Shown: piece after piece, positions 42,862 through 53,096 of the stretch | Position numbering within the stretch: the first letter of the stretch is position 1 | How the letters are laid out: every line of letters begins with the position of its first letter | From: JAMXLO01 sp963799415 | Lineage (GTDB): Bacteria; Pseudomonadota; Alphaproteobacteria; Acetobacterales; Acetobacteraceae | Assembly (NCBI GenBank): GCA_963799415.1 | Contig: CAWCXI010000023.1 | Span: 62,001-126,000 of the forward strand | Length of the DNA stretch: 64,000 nt | Direction of reading: 5' to 3' | Position numbers and translations under genes: made by a program | Notes under the pieces: generated by a model | Told to the model about the DNA's origin: nothing | Database searches by the model: none | The model's input: only the letters and a program-made list of their open reading frames with translations

Positions 42862-43000
42862 GAATGAACTATCGCGCGTCGCGGGAGAGGGGCCGGGAAC
42901 GGGCCTTTGGGGCAAATCGGGAGCCCTCCACGTTAAGCATGCGTGATGCTGCATGAACGGGCTTCCCGTCACCCGATTCGGGTTCGTATACTGGCCGCCC

Positions 43001-44632
43001 ATGACCCGGTACGTCTTCATCACCGGCGGCGTGGTGTCGTCCCTCGGCAAAGGCATTGCCTCCGCATCCCTCGGAGCCCTGCTGCAGGCCCGCGGTTTCA
43101 CCGTGCGGCTGCGCAAGCTGGACCCCTACCTGAACGTCGATCCGGGTACGATGAGCCCGTACCAGCACGGCGAGGTCTACGTCACCGATGACGGCGCCGA
43201 GACCGACCTCGATCTTGGCCACTACGAGCGCTTCACCGGTGTGCCGGCCAATCGCTTCGACAATGCCACCACCGGGCGCATCTACTCCGAGGTCATCGCC
43301 AAGGAGCGCCATGGCGACTACCTGGGCGCCACCGTGCAGGTGATCCCGCACATCACCGACGCGATCAAGGAAGCGATCGTGCGCGACACGGCCGGATTCG
43401 ACTTCGTGCTGGTGGAGATCGGTGGCACGGTCGGCGACATAGAGAGCCTGCCGTTCCTCGAGGCGATCCGTCAGCTCGGCAACGAACTGGGCCCCGACCA
43501 CGCGATGTTCGTGCACCTGACGCTGGTGCCATTCATCCCGTCGGCCGGCGAGCTGAAGACCAAGCCGACGCAGCATTCGGTGAAGGAGCTGCTGAATGTC
43601 GGCATCCAGCCGCAGATGCTGCTGTGCCGCTGCGATCGCCCCATCCCCGAGAACGAGCGCCGCAAGATCGCGCTGTTCTGCAACGTGCGGCCGCGGTCGG
43701 TGATCGCGGCGCTCGACGTCGATACGATCTATGCGGTGCCGATCAGCTATCACGCAGAGGGCATGGATCGTGAGGTGCTGCGGCATTTCGACCTGCCCGC
43801 CGACGATGAGCTCGATCTGTCGCGCTGGGAGGAGATTGTCGAAGCGGTCCGCGCGCCGGAGGGCGAGGTGCGCATCGCGGTGGTCGGGAAATACACAAAC
43901 CTGCTGGACAGCTACAAATCGCTGGCAGAGGCGCTGGCACATGGCGGTATCGCCAACCGCGTGAAGGTGCAGCTCGATTGGGTGGACAGCCAGATCTTCG
44001 AGCATGGCAGCGCGGTGCATCGTCTGGAGGAATGTCACGGCATCCTGGTGCCGGGCGGTTTCGGCGAGCGCGGCACACCGGGCAAGATCGAGGCGGTGCG
44101 CTTCGCGCGCGAGAAGAGCGTGCCATTCTTCGGCATCTGCTTCGGCATGCAGATGGCGGTGATCGAAGCTGCGCGAAATCTCGGGGGCCTGCCTTGCGCG
44201 TCATCGACAGAATTCGGGCCGTGCGACGAACCGGTGGTCGGTCTGCTCACCGAGTGGGCGCGCGGCAACGATATGGAGCGGCGCATCGAAGGCGGCGATC
44301 TCGGCGGGACGATGCGACTCGGCGCGTATCCGGCTGTGCTGAGCGCCGGGTCGCTGGTGTCGACGCTTTATGGCGGTGCGACTCGGATCGAGGAGCGGCA
44401 CCGTCATCGCTACGAGGTAAACGTGCATTACAAGGAGTGCCTGGAGCGAACAGGCATGCGGTTCTGCGGCATGTCGCCAGATGGCGTGCTGCCGGAGATC
44501 ATCGAATTGCCCGACCATCCATGGTTTGTCGGTGTGCAGTATCATCCAGAGCTGAAGTCGAAGCCGTTCGATCCGCATCCGCTGTTCGCGGGTTTCATCG
44601 CGGCTGCGGTACGGCAGGCGCGGCTGGTGTAG
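43001..44632 (+). CDS. pyrG: CTP synthase
   Basis: Amidates UTP to CTP with ATP and glutamine. 543 aa: synthetase domain starting MTRYVFITGGVVSSLGKGI, with NVDPGTMSPYQHGEVYVTDD, and EIGGTVGDIESLPFLEAIRQ. The glutaminase domain follows from about 290, with the Cys in FFGICFGMQMAVIEA and His/Glu in GVQYHPELKSKP. ATG 43001 is supported by the conserved N-terminus; the frame back to 42953 is rejected. Confidence 0.97.
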   Translation: MTRYVFITGGVVSSLGKGIASASLGALLQARGFTVRLRKLDPYLNVDPGTMSPYQHGEVYVTDDGAETDLDLGHYERFTGVPANRFDNATTGRIYSEVIAKERHGDYLGATVQVIPHITDAIKEAIVRDTAGFDFVLVEIGGTVGDIESLPFLEAIRQLGNELGPDHAMFVHLTLVPFIPSAGELKTKPTQHSVKELLNVGIQPQMLLCRCDRPIPENERRKIALFCNVRPRSVIAALDVDTIYAVPISYHAEGMDREVLRHFDLPADDELDLSRWEEIVEAVRAPEGEVRIAVVGKYTNLLDSYKSLAEALAHGGIANRVKVQLDWVDSQIFEHGSAVHRLEECHGILVPGGFGERGTPGKIEAVRFAREKSVPFFGICFGMQMAVIEAARNLGGLPCASSTEFGPCDEPVVGLLTEWARGNDMERRIEGGDLGGTMRLGAYPAVLSAGSLVSTLYGGATRIEERHRHRYEVNVHYKECLERTGMRFCGMSPDGVLPEIIELPDHPWFVGVQYHPELKSKPFDPHPLFAGFIAAAVRQARLV

Positions 44633-44708
44633 GTTGTTGCCGGGGCCAGATGGAACGCCAGCTTAGGGCTTGCTGCGGGATCAGTGCCGTGACGCGCAAG
44701 CGGCATCC

Positions 44709-44754
44709 CATGGCCGAGCCAAGCTCGGCCATGACGAGCGAGGGGCCGAGCCCC
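44709..44754. repeat. Palindromic element behind pyrG
   Basis: Two hairpins in tandem: CATGGCCGAGC-CAA-GCTCGGCCATG (44709-44733, perfect) and GGGGC-CGA-GCCCC (44742-44754), joined by ACGAGCGA. The CATGACG joint resembles the ends of the other intergenic palindromes. It may end pyrG transcription. Confidence 0.6.
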
Positions 44755-44826
44755 GCCATGGCGGAGAAGCATGACCCGTGCCCAACTCGAATCAGTTATT
44801 CCCCAGCAAGCCCTTAGGAGAACGCA

Positions 44827-45189
44827 GTGATCCATCCACGTGTCTTGCTACCGTTGCTTATGGCAACCCTTCTCGCTCAGCCGGCACTTGCCCAGATCAA
44901 CCCGTTCCGCAACAGCAGCAGCACGCCGCTCAATGCCGCCGATATCTCGGCGCTTTCCGACGCAACGAACCGTCTGCTGGACAAGCCGCACCTCGTGAGC
45001 GGCAATACCGATACCTGGAACAACCCCGCATCAGGAGCAAGCGGCACGGTGACCGCTGGCAACACGACGCACCGCAAGGGATTGGCCTGCCGAGTCATGC
45101 GCTATGAGGTCACGGTGCCCGGCCCGCGCGCGGAACGTGCCACAACGCTCACCTGGTGCAAGACGAAGGACGGCTGGAGGATAGGCTGA
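44827..45189 (+). CDS. Periplasmic protein, surface-antigen-like, 120 aa
   Basis: A secreted small protein with a signal peptide (VLLPLLMATLLAQPALAQ, cleavage after about residue 22). The C-terminal half (GTVTAGNTTHRKGLACRVMR and YEVTVPGPRAERATTLTWCK, ending DGWRIG) resembles the RT0821/Lpp0805-type surface antigen domain, with two Cys that could form a disulfide. GTG 44827 follows TAGGAGAA. It is monocistronic, convergent with a small lipoprotein gene. Function unknown. Confidence 0.75.
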   Translation: MIHPRVLLPLLMATLLAQPALAQINPFRNSSSTPLNAADISALSDATNRLLDKPHLVSGNTDTWNNPASGASGTVTAGNTTHRKGLACRVMRYEVTVPGPRAERATTLTWCKTKDGWRIG

Positions 45190-45214
45190 GCGGACCGCGA
45201 GCAGCGGCGCGCAT

Positions 45215-45514
45215 TCACATGGGCGACAACGCCGAAGCGATCCACCTGGTGGCACCGAGCGGTCGATAGCATTGTGGGTTGTTGTAGTGGAATGTCCGAA
45301 CCTGCACTTCCCATTCGTCCTGCTCGGCCTCGGGGCTGCATTCCGATATCGCCTGGAATGATTTCGCCTTCATGCAGTCCGGGACCTGATCAGCCTGAGC
45401 GGTCGGGCTTTGCAGATAGTACCTCATACGGCACTCATTCAACGCAGTGCCCTTCGACTGATCGGCACAGCCCAGGAGCAAGATCGGCAACAGGATGGCC
45501 AGGAAGCGGATCAT
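45215..45514 (-). CDS. Small lipoprotein, 99 aa
   Basis: A lipoprotein signal MIRFLAILLPILLLGCADQS gives the lipobox LLGC with the lipidated Cys near residue 16. The mature part has three to four further Cys (NECRMRYYLQ, VPDCMKAKSF, SECSPEAEQ, NPQCYRP). I do not recognise the family. GAGGGAAC stands before ATG 45514; the frame extends to 45874 but without a good start. It is divergent to kdsA, with only 72 bases between the two starts. Confidence 0.72.
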   Translation of the reverse strand: MIRFLAILLPILLLGCADQSKGTALNECRMRYYLQSPTAQADQVPDCMKAKSFQAISECSPEAEQDEWEVQVRTFHYNNPQCYRPLGATRWIASALSPM

Positions 45515-45586
45515 GTCGTTCCCTCTGGATGGACTGCTTGGTTTGAATATATTGCATGGATCATCGATGTTGAATGGTTGGACGTG

Positions 45587-46414
45587 ATGCAGCGTATCGT
45601 GCAAGTAGGTACTCTGGCGATCGGCAACGACCTGCCGTTCGTGTTGATCGCCGGCCCGTGTCAGATCGAGTTCCGCGGGCATGCGCTTGAGGTTGCCGCC
45701 GCGCTGAGCGAGATGTCCAGGACAACCGGCGTATCGATCATCTATAAATCGAGCTACGACAAGGCCAACCGCACCTCGGTCGCCGCTGCGCGTGGCATTG
45801 GCATCGGTGACGGCCTGGGCATTCTCGCCGAGGTTCGCGAGGTGACCGGACTGCCGACGCTTACCGACGTGCACTCACCCGAGCAATGCGGCATCGCAGC
45901 GCAGGCGGTCGACGTGTTGCAAATTCCGGCGTTCCTGTGCCGTCAGACCGACCTGTTGCTCGCGGCCGGCGAGACCGGGAAGCCGATCAACGTGAAGAAG
46001 GGCCAGTTCCTCGCCCCGTGGGACATGGCGAACGTCGCGGCGAAGATCGCCAGCACCGGCAACGACAACATCCTGTTGTGCGAGCGCGGCGCGAGCTTCG
46101 GCTACAACACGCTGGTCAGCGATTTCCGCGCGCTGCCGATCATGGCACGCACCGGCTATCCGGTGGTGTTCGATGCGACGCATTCGGTGCAGCAACCGGG
46201 CGGGCAGGGCGCCTCATCCGGCGGCGAGCGCGAGTTCGCGCCGGTGCTGGCGCGGGCTGCGCTGGCGGTCGGCGTCGCGGCCGTGTTCATCGAGACGCAT
46301 CCCGATCCGGACCGCGCACCGAGCGACGGCCCGAACATGATCCCGTTGCGCGAAATGCCGACGCTGATCGCACGGCTCAAGGCGTTCGACGAACTGGCGA
46401 AGCGAGCAGCCTGA
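45587..46414 (+). CDS. kdsA: 3-deoxy-8-phosphooctulonate synthase (KDO-8-P synthase)
   Basis: Condenses phosphoenolpyruvate with arabinose-5-phosphate for lipopolysaccharide core synthesis. 275 aa barrel: FVLIAGPCQIEFRGHAL near residue 19, FKSSYDKANRTS-like IIYKSSYDKANRTSV near 57, LQIPAFLCRQTDLL near 115, and the C-terminal FIETHPDPDRAPSDGPNM. The Cys in AGPCQIE is seen; the metal-type assignment is left open. ATG 45587 begins the conserved region; other upstream starts are less likely. Confidence 0.95.
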   Translation: MQRIVQVGTLAIGNDLPFVLIAGPCQIEFRGHALEVAAALSEMSRTTGVSIIYKSSYDKANRTSVAAARGIGIGDGLGILAEVREVTGLPTLTDVHSPEQCGIAAQAVDVLQIPAFLCRQTDLLLAAGETGKPINVKKGQFLAPWDMANVAAKIASTGNDNILLCERGASFGYNTLVSDFRALPIMARTGYPVVFDATHSVQQPGGQGASSGGEREFAPVLARAALAVGVAAVFIETHPDPDRAPSDGPNMIPLREMPTLIARLKAFDELAKRAA

Positions 46415-46420
46415 CGACGT

Positions 46421-46852
46421 TCAGGTGTGCTGGCGAGGGCCACGGCGGACTGGTTCGGCGCCCCAACGCGACCCAGGATAGCGCGGCAGGTCGTCGAGCA
46501 CCTCGAACCACGGAAGCTGCTCCGCGGCATGCACATGGCACTCCGGGACCAACGCCGAGGGATCGCTCAGCGTGCCTGCATAGAGATCGATGACGTCGGG
46601 TCGCCGTTCCGTCCGATAGTAGATCGGTGAGCCGCACTCGCCGCAGAAGCTGCGCCACACGCCTTGCGACGATGCGAACTCTTTCGGTTGCTCGCGCGTG
46701 AACCGCAGCGCGGCCTTGGGCACCAGCACGAATGTCGACAGCGGAGAAGATGTCTGACGCCGGCAACTCTCGCAATGGCAATGCACGACAAGCGTTGGTT
46801 CGCCGGAATATTCGTAATGGATCGCCCCGCACAGGCATCGTCCGGTGGTCAT
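46421..46852 (-). CDS. GFA/CENP-V-family zinc protein
   Basis: 143 aa of the glutathione-dependent formaldehyde-activating (GFA) fold. Zinc-binding Cys groups: RCLCGAIHYEY near residue 5, HCHCESCRRQTSS near 30, FCGECGSPIYYRTE near 80. The C-terminal HVHAAEQLPWFEVLDDLPRY is typical. ATG 46852 follows GAAAGGAG; the frame back to 47053 is rejected. The function of most members is not known; only some have been tied to glutathione adducts. Convergent with kdsA, 14 bases behind the secreted protein gene. Confidence 0.85.
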   Translation of the reverse strand: MTTGRCLCGAIHYEYSGEPTLVVHCHCESCRRQTSSPLSTFVLVPKAALRFTREQPKEFASSQGVWRSFCGECGSPIYYRTERRPDVIDLYAGTLSDPSALVPECHVHAAEQLPWFEVLDDLPRYPGSRWGAEPVRRGPRQHT

Positions 46853-46866
46853 CGCGTCGTCTCCTT

Positions 46867-47478
46867 TCAATGTGGCTGTGTCGGCTGGGTTGGTTGCGTC
46901 GTGACCGGCTGAGTTGGCGTCTGTCCGAAAGGCTGTGTCGCTCCCGACGGCGCTGGTGCCGGTTGCTGCGTGCCCGCCCGTTGCGTCAGATCCGTCACAC
47001 AACGCCCGAAGGCATTGCTGATCGCGGTCGAGCCGTTCAGCCCGATCGTCCAAGGTGGTTCATTTCCCGTGGGAAAGTTCACCGTCATGGAGCCGGCGCG
47101 ACGGAACTGAGCATCGAAGGTCTGCATCGCGGCGCTGTCGATGGTCCACTCCACCACCTGGCCGGTGCCGGTGCCCTGCATGTTCCATGGTGCATCAAGA
47201 CCGACCTGCATCACGACCGGCAATTGCGTGCCTGCCGGAATGGTCCAGCTCGGCTTCTTGGCCTGGAACATCACGGTGTCGTCGCCGCCGATCGTGAAGC
47301 GCAGCGAGAAGCTATGGCTGTCAGTCGGATTGGTGCTGCCGATGCCGCATACCAACTTGCCATCGGTGCCGGGACCGCTGAATGCGTCCCAACTGCCGGC
47401 GTGGTAGTAGACCGACATGTCGGCCCAGGCTGACCCGCCGAGGGCAACCATGACTGCGGTTGTCAGGCCGAGGCGCAT
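46867..47478 (-). CDS. Secreted hypothetical protein with Gln/Pro/Thr-rich tail, 203 aa
   Basis: A signal peptide (MRLGLTTAVMVALGGSAWAD, cut after about residue 19) is followed by a compact beta-rich domain (about 22-165). It includes YYHAGSWDAFSGPGTDGKL, VCGIGSTNPTDSHSFSLRF and NGSTAISNAFGRCVTDL. The remaining tail is PTQP-type low complexity. The domain resembles small periplasmic proteins near the invasion-associated-B type, but I cannot assign it firmly. CAGGAGAC supports ATG 47478. It is probably co-transcribed with the GFA gene. Confidence 0.72.
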   Translation of the reverse strand: MRLGLTTAVMVALGGSAWADMSVYYHAGSWDAFSGPGTDGKLVCGIGSTNPTDSHSFSLRFTIGGDDTVMFQAKKPSWTIPAGTQLPVVMQVGLDAPWNMQGTGTGQVVEWTIDSAAMQTFDAQFRRAGSMTVNFPTGNEPPWTIGLNGSTAISNAFGRCVTDLTQRAGTQQPAPAPSGATQPFGQTPTQPVTTQPTQPTQPH

Positions 47479-47665
47479 GTCCGTCTCCTGTGCGGTGGGC
47501 TGGCACGCCGACCGGGCGGAAGTCTGGCAGATCGCCGCCATCAGTCGAAGGGTTCCAAGCGCTGCGCCCTTGGCGGGGTGCAGGGGCGGAGCCCCTGGTC
47601 GGCTTCTTGCCGGCCACCACGCGATGGCTTACGCCAACAGCCAAGCGTAACCCGGGAGGATCGCC

Positions 47666-48871
<1,206 letters not shown>

Positions 48872-48900
48872 GAAAAATTCATAGTGCCGGCCTGAATAAG

Positions 48901-48929
48901 CCCCCTCCCCGCTGCTGCGGGAGAGGGGG
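48901..48929. repeat. Palindromic repeat, family A, behind the thiolase gene
   Basis: CCCCCTCCCCGC-TGCT-GCGGGAGAGGGGG forms an almost perfect hairpin 30 bases after the thiolase stop and 28 before the enolase start. It may stop the thiolase transcript and form part of the eno leader. Confidence 0.65.
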
Positions 48930-48956
48930 TATTCTTGCGAACGAAGGAGCCGCGCC

Positions 48957-50234
48957 ATGGCCGCCATTGCTGACATCTTTGCCCGCGAGATACTTGACAG
49001 CCGCGGCAATCCCACGGTCGAAGCCGATGTGGTGCTCGACAGTGGCGCCATGGGCCGCGCCGCGGTGCCCTCCGGGGCCTCGACCGGCGCGCACGAGGCG
49101 GTGGAGCTGCGCGACAACGACCAGGCGCGGTTCGGTGGCAAGGGCGTGCAGAATGCGATCAGCAATGTGGAAGGCGAGATCTTCGACGCGATCGGCGGCC
49201 TGGACCCGACCGAGCAGGTGAAGATCGACGAAATCCTGATCGACCTCGACGGCACCGCGAACAAGTCGCGGCTCGGCGCGAATGCGATCCTCGCGGTGTC
49301 GCTGGCGGTGGCAAAGGCTGCGGCGGAGGACCTCGGCATTCCGCTGTATCGCCATGTCGGCGGCGTCTACGCGCGCACGCTGCCGGTGCCGATGATGAAC
49401 ATCGTCAACGGCGGCGTGCATGCCGACAATCCGATCGACATCCAGGAGTTCATGATCCAGCCGGTCGGCGCAGGCACGGTGGCGGACGGCATACGCATGG
49501 GTTCGGAAATCTTCGCCGCGCTGAAGAAGGGACTGCACGACGCCGGCCACAACACCAATGTCGGCGACGAGGGGGGCTTCGCGCCGAACCTGAAGTCGGC
49601 GGACGAGGCGCTGGGCTTCATCACCAAGGCCTGCGAGAAGGCCGGCTATCGTCCGGGCGAGGACGTGACCTTCGCGCTCGATCCCGCCTCCAGCGAGTTC
49701 TTCAAGGACGGCAAGTACGTGCTCGCCGGTGAGGGCAAGACGCTCGATGCCGATGGTATCGTACGTTACTACGAGGCGCTGATAAACCGCTATCCGATCG
49801 TATCGATCGAGGACGGCTGCGCCGAGGACGACTGGGAGGGATGGAAGCATCTGACTGCCACCCTCGGCAACCGGCTTCAGATCGTTGGCGATGATATCTT
49901 CGTCACCAATCCGGAGCGGTTGCTCCGCGGCATCGAGGAGGCGTCGGCCAACGCCATCCTCATCAAGGTCAATCAGATCGGCACCCTGTCGGAAACGCTG
50001 GAGACAATGGAAGTCGCCCACAAGGCTGGCTTCCGCTGCGTGATGAGCCACCGCTCGGGCGAGACCGAGGACGCGACCATCGCCGACCTCGCGGTGGCGA
50101 CGAACTGCGGTCAGATCAAGACCGGCAGCCTGTCGCGCAGCGACCGTACTGCGAAGTACAATCAGCTCATGCGCATCGAGGCGGAACTCGGTCCGGCTGG
50201 ACGTTATGCCGGTCGGACGATCCTGCGACGCTAG
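48957..50234 (+). CDS. eno: Enolase
   Basis: Converts 2-phosphoglycerate to phosphoenolpyruvate; also a component of RNA degradosomes in some bacteria. 425 aa: EILDSRGNPTVEADVVLDSG near residue 11, GAIVPSGAST-like AAVPSGASTGAHEAVELRD near 35, GDEGGFAPNL near 203, SIEDGCAEDDWEGW near 282 and the C-terminal RSGETEDATIADLAVATNCG. All metal and catalytic residues are present. GAAGGAG lies before ATG 48957. It is monocistronic. Confidence 0.98.
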   Translation: MAAIADIFAREILDSRGNPTVEADVVLDSGAMGRAAVPSGASTGAHEAVELRDNDQARFGGKGVQNAISNVEGEIFDAIGGLDPTEQVKIDEILIDLDGTANKSRLGANAILAVSLAVAKAAAEDLGIPLYRHVGGVYARTLPVPMMNIVNGGVHADNPIDIQEFMIQPVGAGTVADGIRMGSEIFAALKKGLHDAGHNTNVGDEGGFAPNLKSADEALGFITKACEKAGYRPGEDVTFALDPASSEFFKDGKYVLAGEGKTLDADGIVRYYEALINRYPIVSIEDGCAEDDWEGWKHLTATLGNRLQIVGDDIFVTNPERLLRGIEEASANAILIKVNQIGTLSETLETMEVAHKAGFRCVMSHRSGETEDATIADLAVATNCGQIKTGSLSRSDRTAKYNQLMRIEAELGPAGRYAGRTILRR

Positions 50235-50407
50235 CCGACGGGTTGCTTTTCGCGCGCTCTTTCGCCATATCCGTGGCCGCCGGCATGCGCCGGTAATTCA
50301 CACGCGGGGCGCCTTTCCCGGCTTGCCGGGTCCGGTGTCGCAAGACCTCAAGGTCCCAGGACGGGCTCCGCGGAGGCACAACCGGACGAAGCGAAAGGAC
50401 CCGCCCC

Positions 50408-51190
50408 ATGGCGATGCCCGAATTCACCCTGCGCCAGCTCCTCGAAGCCGGCGTCCATTTTGGCCACCACACGCGCCGCTGGAACCCTTCGATGGGTCCC
50501 TACCTGTTTGGCGTGCGCAACCAGGTGCACATCATCGATCTGCAACAGACGGTGCCGCTGCTGGATCGCGCGCTGCGTGCCGTGCGCGACGTGACCGCCG
50601 CCGGTGGACGCGTGCTGTTCGTCGGTACCAAACGTGCTGCCGCCGAATATGTCGCCGACGCCGCCAAGCGCTGTGGCCAGTACTACGTCAACCATCGCTG
50701 GCTCGGCGGCACGCTGACCAACTGGAAGACCATCACCGGTTCGATCAAGCGGCTGCGCCAGATCGAGGAACTGCTCAGCGGCAACATCGAGGGTCTCACC
50801 AAGAAAGAGGTGCTCGACATCACCCGCGACCAGGAGAAGCTCGAACGCGCGCTGGGCGGCATCAAGGAGATGGGGGGCCTGCCGGATATCCTGTTCATCA
50901 TCGATACGAACAAGGAAAAGCTTGCGGTCGAGGAAGCGAACAAGTTGCGCATTCCGGTGGTCGCCATTCTGGACAGCAATTCCGATCCGACCGGGGTGAC
51001 GTTCCCAGTGCCAGGCAACGACGACGCGATCCGCGCCATCACGATGTACTGCGATCTGGTGGCGGGCGCGGTGCTGGATGGCATCAGCGCCGAGATGGCT
51101 GCCTCCGGCCAGGACCTGGGTGCTGTCGAAAATCTGCCGCCGGAAGCGATGCCTGACGTTGAGGTCCCCGCCGAAACGGCGAACGCCTGA
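50408..51190 (+). CDS. rpsB: 30S ribosomal protein S2
   Basis: 260 aa, normal for alphaproteobacteria. Motifs: LRQLLEAGVHFGHHTRRWNP, VLFVGTKRAAAEYVADAAKR and VNHRWLGGTLTNWKTI. The acidic C-terminal extension (from about 230) is usual in this class. The 173-base leader between eno and rpsB has a CCCGG-CTTG-CCGGG hairpin near 50319-50332 and may hold an autoregulatory S2 site, which I cannot confirm. First gene of the translation/envelope operon. Confidence 0.98.
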   Translation: MAMPEFTLRQLLEAGVHFGHHTRRWNPSMGPYLFGVRNQVHIIDLQQTVPLLDRALRAVRDVTAAGGRVLFVGTKRAAAEYVADAAKRCGQYYVNHRWLGGTLTNWKTITGSIKRLRQIEELLSGNIEGLTKKEVLDITRDQEKLERALGGIKEMGGLPDILFIIDTNKEKLAVEEANKLRIPVVAILDSNSDPTGVTFPVPGNDDAIRAITMYCDLVAGAVLDGISAEMAASGQDLGAVENLPPEAMPDVEVPAETANA

Positions 51191-51202
51191 GGAGACCGGA
51201 CC

Positions 51203-52114
51203 ATGCCAGAGATTACCGCGGCCCTGGTGAAGGACCTGCGCGAGAAGACCGGCGCGGGCATGATGGACTGCAAGAAGGCGCTGACCGAGAGCAGTGGCGA
51301 CATGGAAGCAGCCGTCGACTGGCTGCGCACCAAGGGCCTCGCCGCCGCGGCGAAGAAGTCGGGCCGCGTCGCCGCCGAGGGCCTCATTGGCGTTATTTCC
51401 GCGCCAGGGCGCGCGGCAATGGTGGAGGTGAACGCCGAGACAGACTTCGTTGCCCGCAACGACACGTTCCAAGGCTTCGTCGAGGCGGTCGCCGGTATCG
51501 CATTGAAGATCGGCGAGGACGTCGATGCGATCAAGGCCGCGCCGTTCCCCGGCTCCGGCCGCACCGTGGCAGAGGAACTGACGCATCTGGTCGCAACTAT
51601 CGGCGAGAACATGAACATCCGCCGCGCGCGCGTGCTGAGCGTCGGCAGTGGTGTTGTCGCGAGTTACGTGCACAACACGCTGAGGCCGGGGTTGGGCAAG
51701 ATCGGCGTGCTGGTGGCGGTCGAGGGCACCGGCGAAATGGCGGCGCTGGAGACACTCGGTCGCCAGGTCGGCATGCATATCGCGGCAAGCACCCCGGAGG
51801 CGATCGACGTCGACAGTGTCGATCCCGCTGCGCTGGCACGCGAGAAGGCGGTGCTGGTCGAGCAGGCGCGCCAGTCGGGCCGACCGGAGAACATCATCGA
51901 GAAGATGGTCGAGGGCCGCATCCGCAAGTTCTACGAGGAGGTCGTGCTGCTCGAGCAGGTCTGGGTGCATGACGGCGAGAGCCGGGTGAAGGCGGTGCTC
52001 GGCAAGGCTGGCGTGAAGCTTGCCGGGTTCGCGCGGTTCAAGCTGGGCGAAGGCATCGACAAGCCGGAGGGACCCGACTTCGCCTCCGAGGTGGCGGCAA
52101 CGGCGGGAGTATAA
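51203..52114 (+). CDS. tsf: Elongation factor Ts
   Basis: Guanine-nucleotide exchange factor for EF-Tu. 303 aa: the N-terminal UBA-like domain has LVKDLREKTGAGMMDCKKAL, and the core has VEVNAETDFVARNDTFQGFV near residue 75. The C-terminal part holds VLLEQVWVHDGESRVKAVLG. It starts 12 bases behind rpsB with GAGGAGAC. It is followed by the TauD-type gene instead of pyrH. Confidence 0.98.
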   Translation: MPEITAALVKDLREKTGAGMMDCKKALTESSGDMEAAVDWLRTKGLAAAAKKSGRVAAEGLIGVISAPGRAAMVEVNAETDFVARNDTFQGFVEAVAGIALKIGEDVDAIKAAPFPGSGRTVAEELTHLVATIGENMNIRRARVLSVGSGVVASYVHNTLRPGLGKIGVLVAVEGTGEMAALETLGRQVGMHIAASTPEAIDVDSVDPAALAREKAVLVEQARQSGRPENIIEKMVEGRIRKFYEEVVLLEQVWVHDGESRVKAVLGKAGVKLAGFARFKLGEGIDKPEGPDFASEVAATAGV

Positions 52115-52134
52115 CGCTCACCGGAGGGTCAGGC

Positions 52135-53025
52135 ATGGCGATCGAGACGCGACCACTTTCGCCTTCGTTTGCCGCAGAGATCGTGGGCATCGATCTCACC
52201 GAACCGATTAGCGCTGCGACGCTCGATGCCGTGTGGTCCGCGATAGACCGCTACGCCGTTGTGGTCTTCCGCGACCAGCGCCTCAGCGACGCGCAATTGC
52301 GTGACTTCGCGGACCGGTTCGGCCCACTGGAGATCGGCCGCGCCGCCGCTCGCCCAGGACGGCGGCGCCTCGCTATTCCGCAGATCGGTGACATCTCCAA
52401 CCTCGACGTGGACAATAATGTCCGCGCACTCGACGACCGGCGTCGCCTGGACAGCCTCGGCAACCGGTTGTGGCACACCGACGCCTCGTACATGCCGGTC
52501 CCCGTCGTCCTCGGGATGCTGCATGCGGTTGCCTTGCCGCCGCCCTCACCGTTCGGCAACGGCGAGACCGAGTTCGCCGACATGCGCGCCGCCTACGACG
52601 CGCTGCCGGACAGCACCCGGCAGGCGATCGACGAACTGGTCGTGGAGCACGACATCTTCTGGTCGCGCGGCCAGATCGGCTTCACCGAATTTCCAGCCGG
52701 CGAGCGCGAGCAATATCCCGCGTCGCCACAGCGACTGGTGCGCCTGCACCCCGGTTCTAAGCGCAAGACGCTCTATCTGTCCGCGCACGCCTCGCACATC
52801 GTTGGCTGGCCGGTCGCAGATGGCCGCCTGCTGTTGTGGGACCTCACCGCGCATGCCACGCAGCGCCAGTTCGTTTACAGCCACACCTGGCGGGTCGGCG
52901 ATCTGGTGATCTGGGACAACCGCTGCACGATGCACCGTGGCCGCCCGCACGACGAGTCGCAGCCGCGCGATCTGCGTCGGGCCACCACGCTGGATGGCTC
53001 CTCGACGCTTGATCAGGCGGCCTGA
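52135..53025 (+). CDS. TauD/TfdA-family Fe(II)/2-oxoglutarate dioxygenase
   Basis: A 296-aa cytoplasmic oxygenase. The metal pair His-x-Asp is in LWHTDASYMPVP near residue 112, the third His in DNRCTMHRGRPHDESQ near 262, and the 2-oxoglutarate Arg probably follows in PRDLRRATTLDG. YAVVVFRDQRLSDAQLRDFA near residue 42 is family-typical. The sequence resembles the 2,4-D dioxygenase-like (TfdA) branch more than taurine dioxygenase. It stands 20 bases behind tsf, with CGGAGGGT before ATG 52135, and about 70 bases before pyrH, inside an otherwise conserved operon. Substrate unknown. Confidence 0.9.
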   Translation: MAIETRPLSPSFAAEIVGIDLTEPISAATLDAVWSAIDRYAVVVFRDQRLSDAQLRDFADRFGPLEIGRAAARPGRRRLAIPQIGDISNLDVDNNVRALDDRRRLDSLGNRLWHTDASYMPVPVVLGMLHAVALPPPSPFGNGETEFADMRAAYDALPDSTRQAIDELVVEHDIFWSRGQIGFTEFPAGEREQYPASPQRLVRLHPGSKRKTLYLSAHASHIVGWPVADGRLLLWDLTAHATQRQFVYSHTWRVGDLVIWDNRCTMHRGRPHDESQPRDLRRATTLDGSSTLDQAA

Positions 53026-53096
53026 CCGCGGGGAACTTGTTGCGGCCGGCCGCTCTGGGTAGGGTGCGCGCCGCCATCGTCAGGGACTCGCTTCCC

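Noticed and set aside
48879..50051. 390-codon frame opposite enolase
   Set aside because: Shadow of the eno reading frame, no family resemblance.
50348..51970. 540-codon open frame on the minus strand opposite rpsB and tsf
   Set aside because: Complete overlap with two universal genes, low-complexity His/Arg-rich product, no ribosome site.
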